The notes under the pieces are model-generated. The model made no database searches and was not told where the DNA came from. It saw only the letters and a program-made list of their open reading frames with translations. This document shows positions 22,890-35,997 of a stretch of DNA of 64,000 nt, one piece after another (the first letter of the stretch is position 1; every line of letters begins with the position of its first letter). The stretch is from Posidonia oceanica. Lineage: Eukaryota > Streptophyta > Magnoliopsida > Alismatales > Posidoniaceae. The position numbers were made by a program, and so were the translations under genes. The DNA lies in contig JAZBRS010000077.1 in the NCBI GenBank assembly GCA_037176725.1, positions 5,270,001 through 5,334,000 on the forward strand, given 5' to 3'.

Positions 22890-24468
22890 TGTAGATATCC
22901 CATTTTCACATTTCTGAGAGTTCTTAGAGCATAGGAACCTTAAGGCGCCCCATATCACACAACTAAGGCTTAATAACACATTTTCCAGATTTTCCGTGAT
23001 TTGTTTAAAGCATTGCTCGATTTTACTTGACTCAAGGTTGTTAGTTGTGGCATAGCTGACACACTCAGACTCGTGGCAAGTTCAAGTACCTTGAGCACCC
23101 TTTATTCCTACTCAAATCAGTGACAGATTTGTGTTAAAGAAGATGTTTTTACGATTTTATGAGATTTCTGAAGTTTTCCGGGCTCTTATCATGTTTCTCT
23201 GGATTAACTTAAAAGACAAGGTTAAAAATGCAAAAGACCTAGCTAGTTGCCTCCTAGAGCGGTGACATAGCCAGGTGCCTTTCAAAGGGGCAGCCAGATT
23301 GTGTAGGTGCCTATGTGACAGGCGACTAACAACCTGTCTCTCTCTCTAGCTTAATAATTAATATCCTGGGCATTAATATAAACTATAGGGGCTTTATAAA
23401 TTATTATAATTCTTTTTCCATAAATTATCGATATTTCCCTGATTTTCAAACCTTTAATATATGATATAACACAAAAAAATCATATAATTAATTAAGGAAT
23501 AATCTAGAAAATCCTAGGTGGCTTCCAAATTAAGACCTAGATTTTTTAACACGTTTTTCAATCTAAGATTTATCTCCTAAAAATTAGTAGCATATTTAGG
23601 ATTTACTTCCTTAGAATTAGATGCATATCTAGATTTGGCCTGGAATTGTGCAATAGCTAGGCGCCTGTGTGACAAGCGACTAGCTGATGTGGACTCCATT
23701 TGACCTGGTCATATGGAATTTCCACGGCATTTCCATGATCTTTTTGGGAGATATTTGTGCCAGTCGCCTGCCTATACGGCGACTAGCCATAAATATCAGT
23801 TTTCCTCTAGAAACTTCTAAAACCTTCCTAGATATGAGCCACCCGTGTCCCACAGACCTATAAATAGATCCCGTGAGTCAGTACTCGGGGAGGAGGCAAA
23901 TTGATTAAAAGAGGAGGCTGATTTTTTAGGATTTAAGGAGCCAAATCCATAAGCAAAGAGTGTTCTTCCAAGAGAGAAACCCTAGGCTCCACCTTCAATT
24001 CAGAAACCCAGGGATCCCAAGGATACCCGGAGCTCCAACCGTGCTTCCGTTTCCTCATCCCACTGCATACAGCACGAGGGTGAAGGGAGTATCACCTTCC
24101 ATTCTCTTTATTTTCATTATTGCATTCTTTAGATTAGATTCATAGCATATGCACACTGGGAACAACCCCTGGTTAGTATTAGTTGCATTTATTTACGTTA
24201 TTTCTTGCTTATTTGATCTATTTACTACACACTGACTTATCAAGATCTTCTGTTACTTGTTGTTTTTGAAGGAAAGGAACCTGCTCACGTAATACAAGGA
24301 CGCCGCTGGATGACACCCTACCGTCGATCCAGTAAGCCGACTACCCACATCATCATCATCTCCCCAGGTGCCTTGTCAGCCCATTGATAAGTGGCGATCA
24401 CAATAAGTTGATAACATTGTAGAAATGCTATCATCTTCATCTACACACCCCCATTTTCCACATCTACA
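22890..24468 (+). repeat. A 3' LTR
   Basis: Begins TGTAGATATCCC and ends ATCTACA, giving 7-bp inverted ends. It keeps a TATA box (TATAAATAG, 23859-23867) about 30 bases before the putative start region. A perfect AGTCGCC (23762-23768) / GGCGACT (23778-23784) hairpin lies upstream. TGGCGATCAC at 24392-24401 repeats the first ten bases of the primer site. Confidence 0.93.
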
Positions 24469-24473
24469 GGTAG
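24469..24473. repeat. Target-site duplication of A, right copy (GGTAG)
   Basis: Pairs with 2729-2733; B's codons resume at 24474. Confidence 0.85.
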
Positions 24474-25620
24474 TAGATGGCTCGCTCTTTCTGACCTAAT
24501 TCGTCTTGCTAACCCAAAATTGTGCCCATAGAGTGTTACATGGTAGAGAGGTACAACAACAGTGGTCTCCCCGGCGTGGGAGGAACCAGAACAGGAGGCT
24601 TATGAGTTGCTATTTGATCTTGTCGAATGCGATTTGGCATTCATCGCTTCGATTGATCTGTGCATTCTTCTTCAGGAGCTTGAAGATCGGTTCACAAATA
24701 GGGGTGAGCTGTGCAATGAATCGACTAATATACTGTAGTCGTCCGAACAGTCCTCGGACCTCCTTTTCAGTTGTGGGGGGTGGCATTTCTACGATGGCTC
24801 GAGCTTTACTAGGATCCACCTCGATTCCCCTCTGGCTAACGATATATCCAAGGAGTTTTCCAGATGTTATGCCAAATACGCACTTGTTGGGATTGAGCTG
24901 GAGCTTGTAGCGCCTCAAACAGTCGAATAGCTTCTTCAGGCAAACGTGGTGATCCTTGGACTCTCTGGATTTGCCGATCATGTCATCCACATAGACCTCG
25001 ACTTCTTGGTGTATCAGGTCGTGGAACAATGCAGTCATGGCTCTCTGATAAGTCGCCCCTGCGTTCTTGAGTCCGAATGGCATCACTCTGTAGCAGAAGA
25101 CTCCCTAGGGGGTGATGAAGGATGTCTTTTCCATGTGTTCTTCTGCCATTCTGATCTGATTATATCCTGAGAAGCCATCCATGAATGACAACATCTTGTG
25201 GCCTGCTGTGTTGCGACCAGGACGTCGATGTGGGCCAGTGGGAAATCGTCCTTCGGACTGGCCTTATTGAAGTCCCTGTAGTCTATACACATACGGACCC
25301 GACCGTCCTTCTTTGGCACAGGCATGATGTTTGCAAGCCATTCTGGATATAGGACGACCTTGAGAAAGCTGACATTGTGCTATTTCATGATTTCCTCTTT
25401 GAGTTTCAATAGCCACTATGGTCTCCGTCTCCTAAGTTTCTGCTTGACTAGTTTTGCATCCGATTTTAGTAGCAGTGTGTGTACCACTATTTCAACATCA
25501 AGGCCGACCATGTCATCAAAACTCCAAGCAAAGACATCTTCGTATTCCTTGAGGAAAGCAATGAATTCCGCTCTGGCTTAGGGAGACAATTTCACACTGA
25601 TGTAGACTTCTCTGATGTCC
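24474..25620 (-). pseudogene. B reverse transcriptase and start of RNase H
   Basis: Minus-strand motifs in order: VPKKDGRVRMCIDYRDFNKA (about 25318-25260), a frameshifted middle (25200-25090), MMPFGLKNAGATYQRAM (25086-25040), the catalytic YVDDMI (about 24990), KCVFGITSGKLLGYIVS, and PPPTTEKEVRGLFGRLQYI. The RNase H begins after 24610 (RPLLLYLST) and breaks off at A's insertion site. Stops lie near 25440, 25385, 24555 and 24505. It is close in sequence to A's enzyme, as expected within one lineage. Confidence 0.9.
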
Positions 25621-27358
25621 TTGGCTGTGCCGATGTTGACAAGCTCTGTCTCCTCTTCAACATGCAGATTTGCCCTTCTAGGTCGTCATCATAGGGCTGG
25701 AATTCAGGCAGGGGTTCATCGTCCTCATCTATGCCTGTCCCATCCTCTTCTTCGTAGGCTATGAGCTTGGACAAGATCTCCTTCTCAAAAGTGGGGTCTA
25801 TGACATCGAAGGAATATATGCATTTCACATCTTGGCCCTGATGACGCCTTAGAACTGTTATGCTCACTCTAGTGTTTTTAAATGTACGGTGAGCAACCTC
25901 TGATCTGATTGCTTCCGGATCTGCTGATTGATCAGGTCCTTCTGCCTCTTCTGTCATTGTTGTTACTGCTACTACTGTTTCTACCTCCACATTTTTTGAT
26001 GTATTTGCTGGGAGTGTACTGGATTGGCGGCTGCCCTCTGGCTGATAGATCTGTCTGCTTCCACATGTTGCATTGCCTAAGCAGGGCATGTGCCACGTAA
26101 ACCATCTAGACACGCCTCCCGGCTGCAGAGTTATCAACTCAACTGGTCTAGTAGGTGATGGTGCTACCGATTCTTGCAGGACCGTGATGGTTGGATGGTC
26201 CTGCTATTGGTGGGAATCCACAGGCTCATGATCTATAATCACTACCTTCTCTTTCCTTATGATGTTTTGTTCTACAGCGTCCTCTACCAGCGCTGCGAGC
26301 TGCTCTTGGAACAACAACTCCAAGTCTCCAAGCAGGCTATCTATCTGGGACTCCACGATAGCTCCTTCCTCCTCGTTGGAAGCAAGGTCGACGTAGTCAG
26401 CACCATGCGACTCATGAGCCTGATGCTTGGCGACTCCTCCTCCTGGAGCGGTGCTTCTGGCCGTCAACTATACTACTGGACAAGGTGCTTGCCATGGCGA
26501 GAGTGCCATCTGGATCGACATGGCTGGAGGGGAGGCAATGCTGTTCCTCTAGAGGACTGATTCCTGGATAGATGTAACTAGCGACGGGACGCCTGCGTCC
26601 ACTGGTGATGCTGATAGTGTGGCTGTAAATGCCATGTGGGCCCACCACAAGGCTTGATTTGTTAAGGCAGAAGGCTAAGTGGCTAGTGGAGCCGACTGTG
26701 TTATTGATGGTACTGTTGATTAAGCGGGCTGAGCCACTAAGCTGGCTAAATTGACTGATTGTGCTGCCAGAAAAGCTAACTACCGTGCTGATGTGGCCGA
26801 AGCGGTGTACTAACCAGCGAACACTATCGGCAGGTGTGTTGCTGACTGTGGAGCTATTCCTGTAGTTGAGGGAGGTGCTGGTAAAACTGCGCAAGGGCAA
26901 GAAAATGTCAACCATGACACTGCAACCACTGATCCTGCAGTTGTGTTGGTAGAAGCTAGGGCCAGACTGACTGACCGGGATGCCTGCTAAACTTGGTTGG
27001 ACCTCTCTGCTGGTCCAGACTGTCTCTCAAACAAACTACTCCTCATCCGAGTAATCTTCAACACAGACCCACTCCCTTGTTGGCATTGGGGGCTTGGGAG
27101 CAGTGCTGCCTGTGCTGTGGCCTGGCTCTGATTGGGTTCAAGGACACCTGCACTGGTGAAGTTAGTTAGATCTGAAGGGATGAATAGCTTCCAGTTCTTT
27201 GTGTGCTGGTATCCATCCTTGTGCAGTTGCCAATCATATTCGAGACCTTCGTGGTCTCTCCTTTCTTCCGCTGCGATCAGCTCGGCGATCCCTTGACCAT
27301 ACCGCCTGAGTGGCGCTCCTTTCTCGTAACTCCACCTATGGCAGAGATTCTTGACCAT
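25592..27358 (-). pseudogene. B protease-to-polymerase linker with G-patch-like segment
   Basis: Downstream of B's protease the minus strand shows GAPLRRYGQGIAELIAAEER (about 27310-27250), a G-patch-like run, then a Ser/Thr/Gln-rich low-complexity region (26915-26412). An acidic segment follows (DLASNEEEGAIVESQIDSLL; later YEEEDGTGIDEDDEPLPEF, 25750-25690). Several stops and frame changes. It corresponds to the acidic spacer before A's polymerase. Confidence 0.65.
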
Positions 27359-28105
27359 CTAAAAAGGATTGCGATGAACGGCCAAGTAGTTGGCATGCTC
27401 AAGATTGGGGATAAAGTTAACCAGCTCAAACCGATTAACGCGATATAAGGTGTCGGAGGGCTTGGGATCAAAATGGACAGTCTGGGGAGACACTGAAGAG
27501 ATTGTCTCGACTCTCTCTCTGTCAAAATTCTCCACCATGACAACGACGATGTCGTCGCCCCAACGAAATTTGATCATGCGGTGGAGAGTCGAGGGGATAA
27601 CTTGATGCTTGTGGAACCAAGGGCGCCCAAGCAGGAGGTTGAAAGAGGGCTCCAAATCGACGATGTAGAAGTCCACATCGAAAATGATTGGGCTGATGAT
27701 GAGGGGAATAACCAAAATCCCCAAAGCATCATGGTGCATATTGTCGAATGCCAACATCCCCATGGTGGTTGGCGTGATGTCCTCGTCTATCAATCCGAGT
27801 CTAGTTGCTATGCGCAAAGGACAAACATTAAGGCCTGCACTATTGTTGACCAGCGTTAGGGGGATGCGGAAATCCTTGTACTGCACTGTGACAAAGAGGG
27901 GTTGATTGTGGTTGATCCCCACTGGAGGTAACTCATCACTGGAAAAAGTGATGACGTGAGGCTCTACGATCATGCCCACCATGCTTTCCAGGGTTGCTGG
28001 CTCGATGGTTAAGGAAACGTGGGCTACTTCGAACACACAGAGGAAAGCCTCTCGGTGTCCTGAGGAAGTGTGGATTAGGTCCCTAATAGATATATCAGCC
28101 TTCAC
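27359..28105 (-). pseudogene. B aspartic protease, catalytic Asp lost
   Basis: Open frame of 248 codons. Tat-type lead-in FSSDELPPVGINHNQPL (residues about 54-70), then LVNNSAGLNVCPLRIA where VD(T/N)GAS is expected: the catalytic Asp is Asn. The fold continues with DALGILVIPL and the conserved LLLGRPWFHKH (about residue 154). One domain only, unlike A. An intact frame with a dead active site indicates loss of function by point change. Confidence 0.88.
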
Positions 28106-30391
28106 CTTCTTGAGCTAGGTGGTGATGTCAGCTGAAGGCTGGTCTTTCTTGGTAGAGGTAGAGAAAGCAGAAATGGAAGGTAGAGCGGGATTCTCTACCG
28201 TTGATGGTTTGGTGGGTTGCTTTGCTGGTGGAGTAGGTGTTGCTTCTGGGGTTGTGGGTTTGGTTATCGGAGCTACGAGCTTGAACACCCTTCCCGACTG
28301 CGTGACATCCACGCATATCTCTATGGCGTAGTCGTACGGGACTCTATCGGTGTCCTGGGTCAGATTAATGACCACGGGGAGGCGAGCCACGAGCTCTAGT
28401 GGGGTTGGAGGTGGATTGGCAGGGGTTGTTGGCTGTGCTTGCTAGGAGGATGGATGGGAAGGCTCTGGCTGAGGTTTGGCCAGCAAGCAGATGGGTGGTT
28501 CAGCCTGTTGTTGCTTGGTGGGCCGCGTGGTAGAGCGCTCCGGCTTGGCGGCCAGCTGGATCATATGAATTGCCGATTCGGAGCCGGCGACAGCAGAATG
28601 GTAAAGGGAGGCAGGAAATGCCTCAGAGACATGGTGGATGATGAGAGAAGGGTCAACCAGGGACGTAGCTGTCTTAGAAGGGAAGAGGGAGTGAACTCCC
28701 AAGGTCCTAGTGCTTCCCGAGCTTGAGTGCTCCAGCAGGGACTGGTTAACAATGTTGGGGTGTGGGGCAAGAGGTGCAAGTGCAGGTGTAGGTGTTGAGG
28801 TGGAAGCTGCCTCCTACATCTTGATGATTGTGACCATGCGATCAATCAAATCCTATATAGTGCCCCGTAGCGTGAAACAATTATCAGTCGAGTGGGCCGC
28901 AACTCGATGATAATTGCAAATTAAGTTCACTTTATACCACACCAAGAGCAAATTCGGTGGTGGGCGAACCTCAAGGAACTTCAGGAGCGACGCGACCATA
29001 GGTAGGACAGCACTCAACGGCTCGATGAGTGGACTGAAGTTGCACTCCTTAGCACAAGGCCGTCCATGCCCTTGGCATTGTCCTTATTGAATCGGTGTGG
29101 TAGGATAGACTGGTTGGGCAGTGGTGGTGATCTATGGAGTGGGTGATGTCCTAGGTGCAGGTGCATAAACTACTTGTTTCGGACCAAGCTAACCCACCAT
29201 GTTGATCGACGCAGTAGGCGATCCAATAAATGCAACGACGGGCTTGGGAGGATCCCTCCTCCTAGAGTGGTTGTTGTTGTTGCTGTGCTGTTGCTGTTGT
29301 TGTGGCTAGGGGCAGTGGCCTGTCGGGTGAATGCGGTGAGCGTAGGAAAGCAACTACTGTGAAGCAAGCTTTCCACACAAGTGCTGGCCTAAATCAGAGA
29401 TGCAAATCTGGTGACAGATTGGATGCTGAGTAGAGCCCCAGTTGATGGCTGCACACCTCGAATGATTATCTCGATAGACTCCTCGTCAAAGGGCCTATTG
29501 CGAACCTGTGAGGCGAGGGCGCGCCAACGGCCAACATACTCCCCGAACGGCTCATTGAGCTTCTACCTGGTGGTGACCAGATCCTCATGCTTTAGGATCA
29601 GGTCGAGATTTAATGAGTACTGCTCTAGGAACGCTTGGCTGAAGTCGTCCCAAGTATTGATGGTGGTCATATCAAGTGAGGTGAATCACTTGAGGGCCGG
29701 ACCAGTAAAACTTTTCTGAAATAGGTGGATCAGATGCCTCTCATCAGCTTGGAGCGGAGCGAGGTCACTGTAATAGGCCTGCAGATGGGAAATGGGGCAA
29801 CCTTTCCCGTGGTACATGTCGAAGACCGGGATTCAGTAGTTCAGTGGGAGTACCACCTCTAGGAAGTAGTAGAGGTCCCAGAACTAGAAAAACTGGCATT
29901 CACTGCCCTGCACTAAACATAATGCTCTCTTCAGATCACCCATCCTAGTGAGGAGAGTGTCGGTGTCGCTACCGGCTGAGATGGTGCAGCTTGGATGGGG
30001 TTCGCGTACGCTGTGTGGGTCGCACCTAAGTGCTCCTCCAGATCCACCATCATGTCGCCTAGTGATGCGACGTGAGGGCCAGCGTACCTATGCGAGAGTG
30101 AGTGGTGCTGTGGAATGCATGCTAGAGCCTGAATCTACTGATGCACTGGATAGGGGAAAGCAGAATGCTATGCAGTGATGGGTGAAGAGTGCGGGAGCAA
30201 CAGCTACTACACTGGTATGGTGCCAGGCAGCGGGCTCATGGGGTACTGTGCTCCTGTCATCCCAAGGGGCTGACCACCAGAGGCTGGAGTGAAATGCTGT
30301 GTCGTGTAAGGTGTGTGTACAAGAGGCAGCGATGACGCCCCCATCGCTGGAGTAGTGAGTAGCTAACGCGATGGGAGAGGTGGAGCTGCTG
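28106..30391 (-). pseudogene. B gag, main part
   Basis: On the minus strand, from the C insertion point inward: a Pro/Gln-rich stretch (30390-30150); the retrotransposon gag domain (FTGPALKWFTSLDMTTINTW, about 29710-29650; FLEQYSLNLDLILKHEDL to about 29575; RWRALASQVRNRPF); and a region with many CAA/CAG-type repeats (29340-29240). A zinc-knuckle-like CNYHRVAAHSTDNCFTLR follows (about 28920-28870). A Pro/Thr-rich tail runs to 28115. Stops occur throughout. The N-terminus continues at 40078-40601. Confidence 0.8.
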
Positions 30392-30396
30392 TAGGA
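30392..30396. repeat. Target-site duplication of C, left copy (TAGGA)
   Basis: Identical to 40073-40077. Confidence 0.95.
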
Positions 30397-32003
30397 TGTA
30401 GATATCCCATTTTTGCATTTCTGAGAGTTCATAGAAGACAAGAACTTCTTAGGCACCCAGATCACACAACTAAGGCTTAATAACATATTTTTCCGGAGTT
30501 TTCATGATTTACTTAAAAACAATACTTGATTTTGCTTGACTCAAGGTTGTTAGCTGTGGCAAAGCTAATGCACTCAGACTCGTGGCAAGTTCGAGTACCT
30601 TGAGCACTCTTTATCCCACTCAAATTCGTGGCAGATTTGAGTTAAAGAAGACGTTTTTATGATTTCATGAGATCTCTAAAGATTTCCAGGCTTTTATCGA
30701 TGTTTCTTTGGATTAACTTAAAAGACAGGGTTAAAAATACAAAAGACTTAGCCAGTTGCCTCCTAGAGTGGCGACACAGCCAAGCGCCACCAAAAGCGGT
30801 GACTAGACTGTGCAGGCTCCAGGCAGACAAGCGACTAGCATCAGACCTCTCTCTCCAGCTAAATATTAATATCCTGGGTATTAATATATAATACGGGAAT
30901 TTTATAAGCTATTATAACATTTTTCCGTAAGTTATTGATATTTATATGATTTTCTAGCATTTAATATATGGTATAACACATATATCATAAATAAAATAAT
31001 CAAAGAACAATCTAGAAAATCCAAGGTGGCCCCAAACAAATATCTTGGTTTTTGACACGTTTTAATGTGCTAATCCAATCCCTAAAAATCAGAAAGCAAT
31101 CCCTTAGAATCTCCTAAAAATCAGAAACAAATATTTTAGTTGCCTGGAATAGTGCAGCAACTAGGCGCCAGTATGTGCAGTGACTAGCTGATGTGGACTC
31201 CGTTTAACCTGGTCTTTCGGATTTTCCACGGCATTTCCACTATCTTTTCGGAAGATATTTGTTCCAGTCGCCTACCTATGTGGCGACTAACCCTAAATAT
31301 CAAATTTCTTCTAGAAGCTTCTAGATCCCTCCTAGCTTTGAGCCACCCGTGTCCCATGAACCTATAAAAAGGTCCCGTGAGTCAATGCACGAGGGGGGCC
31401 AATTTTAGGGTTTAGGAGGGCCAATTTTAGGGTTAAGGAGACCAAATAGAGAGAGAGAGAGAGAGAGAGACACCTTCAAGAGAGAAACCCAAGCCTCCAT
31501 TATCGATCCCAGAGATCACCACGTCCCAACCTAGATCCCCGAGATCTCGAGCCTAGCTGGAGCTCTGACCGTGCCTCCACTTCCTCGCTCCACTGCATAT
31601 AGCACGAAGGTGAAGGGAGTATCTTCTTCCAATTTTTTCATTTCATTATTGCAATCCTTAACATAGGACCCATAGCATATGCATGCGGGGAACAACCCCC
31701 GGTTAGTATTAGATTCATTTGTTCATATTATTCTTTGTCTTTTCTTATTATCATTTACTACATACAAACTTATCTAGATCTCTTATTTTTATTTGTTTTG
31801 AAGGAAAAGAAATACGCTCATGTAAACACGAGGAAGCCACTGGACGACATCCTACCGTCGATCCAATGAGCCGAGTACCCACATCATCTACACGTCCATA
31901 GGCGCCTTGTCCGTCCATTGATAAGTGGCGATTACAACAAAGTTAATGACATCGTGGAAGTGTTGTTATCTTCATCCAAACACCCCCTAAATCCACATCC
32001 ATA
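30397..32003 (+). repeat. C 5' LTR
   Basis: Begins TGTAGATATCCC and ends CATCCATA (expected CA, so the last bases have mutated). TATA box TATAAAAAG at 31363-31371. Hairpin words AGTCGCC and GGCGACTAA near 31268-31290. A GA microsatellite near 31446-31470. Confidence 0.92.
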
Positions 32004-32007
32004 GATC

Positions 32008-32027
32008 TGGTGATCACGATGGGATCG
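32008..32027 (+). promoter_or_regulatory. C primer-binding site
   Basis: TGGTGATCACGATGGGATCG, a slightly changed form of D's site; tRNA-Arg type. Confidence 0.7.
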
Positions 32028-33361
32028 GCTTTAGCCAACCCTCTGTGCTACGTGAGTTTTTCCTTCCTTCCTTCATTTACTTCTTTAGATCTAGTTGTTT
32101 TTTTCTTTGTTGTTTTCGGTTTAAGGGGCCATGCGCCTATGTTTTTTCACAACTCCTAAACCCCAGAGTGTTTTCTGTCATTAGAACAATTTTTCTAACC
32201 CAACCACCTTGAGCTTAAAGCAAGAGGTCTCGTTAGTACTTTGAGGCAACGACAACCTCCTGTCTAGGGTCGTAGAGAGACGGGTTACTACTATTGTAAA
32301 AAACAGAGAACTTCGGTTTCCAGCTGCTGTTAACAGGCACCTGAGCCAGTCGCAGTCCACTGCGGCAGCTTCTCCAGGTGCACCCATTATAGGCGATCGG
32401 ATCTGGTTTTAATTTCAGTGCAGATCGTTTATAATTTTCAGTAGCCTGTGTTGTTTTTCTTTTAGATCTGTAGTAGTTTAAAATCTAATTAACATCCTGT
32501 CTACTATAATTTTAGTTTTTTATTCGAATTTTAGGTTTGTATGTGTCCACCCTTAAGGTGGAAACTATTTTATTGATATTAAAGTTAAAGTTCCTTGAGA
32601 AATCCTTTCCCTAACTAAAATAATCAAACAGAGCGAACCGAGCCAGTGTAAGTCGCTCATTCATACTCTGTTTGGTTAGGATAGTTAGGTTAAGAACTCA
32701 AGGTGTCCTAGGGTTTTATTTTTGACTCCTTTTCCTTAAGTAAAAAATAATCCTTAGTAGATACTTGATACTTTGATATTCCTTGTTTATTTACTGTTTT
32801 ATGGTTTGATAAGGGCCGATCTTAAGGACAGAATCTTAGGTAGTGGGCTCCTCTTTAGAGAGACAAACTCACCACTTAGGCTCTTTTGGTAGACCTTGAA
32901 CGAAGGTCAAAGAGTGGTACCCATAAGCCAAAAATCCCATTAATTGTGAACATGCAGGTTTAATTAACTGATTAATTATTCACTTCAACAAATAAAACCT
33001 GCGATCTATTTGAAACTTGCACCATTTTATCTTCCTGTTTATTGCACGGTCTGTCTAGACCAGACCTTGGCTGCTGGAAGAACAGGGCATAAGCCGCCTG
33101 TTCAAAAGGCACCTCGCTCAGCCACCCTTTCAAACGGTGACTTGTTTGGTTGCCTGACTTACAGGCAACGGCAGGGTAGACGTTCCAGTGTGCATTGTTT
33201 GCAGGGATTTAACTGTCGCCATTAACAAGTTGCAAAAAATGCCAGAATGGGAACTGTTTACTATTTTATTTTTACTTTCATCGAGTCTATATTTAGTAGT
33301 GTCATTGAGTCTATAATTTTCTTTTCAAATTCTCTATAATAGTCTAAAGAATAATCTCACA
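32028..33361 (+). other. C leader
   Basis: 1.3 kb of non-coding DNA homologous to A's leader, with AGTCGCAGTCCACTGCGGC near 32351 as a decayed version of A's perfect inverted repeat. No gene seen. Confidence 0.65.
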
Positions 33362-35997
33362 ATGGAGCTTTATCGACCAAATCAAGAGCGCATCAATGTG
33401 ACATCTGCCTCGACTTCTACTTCCATGGCACAGACAAGCATGGGTCCAGATGGGTTCCCTTTCAGAGCTTCAACTTCATAGGCACAAGAGCCAGAAACTC
33501 CCAACTTTGCACAAGAAGTTGAAGGAGAGAGAGAAATAAGCCGCTCCCGAACATGGCATATCTTGTTTGCGCACACACTTCCCGAAGTAACCTCTCCAGT
33601 AGTGCCCCCTACATTGACCGCTTCCTATCTGTTTGAGGAAGCGATTAATGAGATCTACCAACTCCTGGCACGGCACCACCATCCCTCATTTAGGAGCCTA
33701 CAAACCTCATCCATCCGCCAACCTTCTTTCCTAAACCCTCACCAAAACCCCACGGTAAACTTCCCTACCCAAGGTTCATTCACACAATACCACACAACGC
33801 CAACCTATCCTTCTATGCATCAAACCATGCCGTCATACACAACCTACCAACAACCACAATATCCCAGAGCATCATACCAAGCACAGTATCCTGGAATAAC
33901 ACACTCACCACAACCTACTGTTAACACACAATCATACTACACTCCACATCAATCCCTACCCTTCTCTCCACCATGCGACCCTCTATCGCCACCGTTCCAC
34001 CAAAATCATGGGCACCTAAACTAGGGGCAACAAGCCATGCCAGGACAGGACATCAAAAGAATGATCTCAAAAAAGCACTCACAGAGGCAAGGGTTACACA
34101 TAAAGCACCAATAGGGTTTGACACTTCCAAATTTCCTCATTTTGTTCTTCCACCTGGATTCAAAATGCCAAAGATGAGGAAATACAATGGAATAGAGGAT
34201 CCAAGAGGCCATCTAGCCACATTCACTATGGATGCTCTACCCTATCAGTATGATAACGGGCTTACTATCTACCTCTTCTTCAAAAGCTTGGAAGGAGAAG
34301 CATTGGGATGGTTCAACATGCTTACAGCATATGATCTTAGTAGCTTCAAGATGGTCCAGGAAAAATTTCTGCTCCAATATGACCATCGCAACCAGCACGA
34401 GCCTACAATGAGCGACCTCCTTGCTGAAAGGATGAAACTTGATGAGGAGTTTGCTACTTTTGCAATCAGATGGAGAGACATGGTTGCAAGGTCCAAATAC
34501 TATCTTCCTGAAAGCCAAGCAGTTGAGGTCATATCCCGAAATACTACAGGAGCACTCAGAACGGGGCTACTGATTAGTGATCTCCAAACATACCCTCAAC
34601 TGTACGAGCGTGCCACAAGGGTCCTCCGTCACAAAGAAGAGCCGCCATTCTTAGAACTCGAGGGAAGGGGTAGGAAGAAGACCACTGGCTATATGCTTGA
34701 AGGCGTCACTAACAACATGGCACAGGTCTCAATTCAACAAAAGCAGAAAGGGCAAAGGGACCCCCAATACCAGCCTAAGCAATCATTTCTGGCCCAAGGA
34801 CAATTGACCCAGTATCAGCCAGTACAGCACCAACAATAGCAGCCACCTGACTACCTAGTACATGCCCAGCAAGGATGGACGAACAATGCATACCAGGGGC
34901 GACAGCAGGGGCAAAGGAACTACCACAACGTCCCTCCATCGGGAAACTACAAGGGCCCTCAGAGGCAAAGCTATCCTCCGCTTTTTGAATCGATCCCCAA
35001 CACATTCAGGATGTTGGTTGAAAGTGGATATCTGTGTCTTCCAGAACCCAGTCCAAGTCCTCCCAATGCTAATATGTCCAAATACTGCCCTTACCACCAA
35101 AACAATGGGCATACCCTTGAAAGTTGTTTCACTATCAAAGATAAAATACATAATCTTAATGACAAAGGTGAAATCATGTGGTCCGAGCTTAAATCCAGAC
35201 TGAAAGCATCTCAAGGGGACCAGCAAGTGATGTAGATACATCAAGAGCCCTTGTTCAACCATCGAGTGGCTCACACGGATGTAGAGATCATCTTATCAGC
35301 TGCTCGATCTGAGTTTGCAACTATCTAGTGCATACAAGTGGATCCAGAACAGAGCTCGTCAAGCAGAGAGGACCTTGATCCTAAGGCACCCTCAACACCC
35401 ACTCTGAATTCTCATATGCTCTAGAACTTAATAGAAGAAGACTGGTCACCCATTTATGATAAGTACACTGACATGGACTGGTGCCATGAAAAAGCAGTGG
35501 ACTTTCAGATGTCTCAGGACCTAGTTCAAGAAAACCAGTCGCCCATCTACGATGAATATACAGATTTGGACTGGTATAAAGCAGAAACTGCACTACATCC
35601 ACTCTGCCAAGATCTCCATGCAGCACAAGCAAGAATTGATCCTCCTCCTAAACCGCCCGATCCTACGAGAGGACACACTAGGGGCAATCATGAACACTGT
35701 GTTCATGAAGGAGAGGTTAATACAGAGCACACCAGTGGTCGTGCTTCAAAAGGAGGAGGAAATCTAATAGCCTCACTCCGAGACAAAGCCAGTAGGGAAA
35801 CACTACAAGGAACAGGTTAGAATGAGTTCGACTCTGACCCTTTGAAGGCAAGGACTGGGCGTAAACCAAAAGAAAGACAAGAATATGCACCACCAGCACC
35901 TGACTACTACATGCCAGGGGCAGACTTCCGCAGTCACCCCTCAGGTAAGCCCCCTCATCTGGGAAGGGAGGTGCGAAGTTCCACTGAACCTGACTGA
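33362..35997 (+). pseudogene. C gag
   Basis: ATG at 33362 and stop at 35995-35997; about 878 codons. The N-terminal Ser/Thr-rich part and a Pro/Gln/Tyr-rich region (33720-34020) are followed by one frameshift near 34060. The capsid-like domain comes next (FKMPKMRKYNGIEDPRGHL about 34160; ALGWFNMLTAYDL about 34305; EFATFAIRWRDMVARSKYY about 34447). A zinc-knuckle-like CPYHQNNGHTLESCF lies at about 35086-35130. The C-terminal part carries two copies of a motif around PIYDEYTDxDW (about 35450 and 35543). Stops near 33479, 34022, 34837, 35233, 35326, 35422 and 35818. It is the only protein encoded by the element. Confidence 0.88.

Larger units (their letters stand above)
2734..24468 (+). mobile_element. 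Element A: 21.7-kb Tat/Ogre-type retrotransposon with all pol domains and antisense genes
   Basis: Bounded by LTRs of 1576 and 1579 bp that start TGTA and end TACA, and by a 5-bp target duplication. In order it holds a primer site, a long leader (about 1.36 kb), gag, two protease domains, a G-patch, reverse transcriptase, RNase H, archaeal-type RNase H, integrase, repeat-rich 3' DNA, two antisense plant-mobile-domain genes and a polypurine tract. My hand count gives about 15 differences in the first 200 bp of the two LTRs (about 7%), mostly transitions, so the insertion is old. No protein is intact. Size and gene order fit Ogre-like elements of the Tat lineage. Confidence 0.93.

Noticed and set aside
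31446..31470. GA microsatellite as a GAGA regulatory element
   Set aside because: Differs in length between the two LTRs of C and looks like ordinary slippage.
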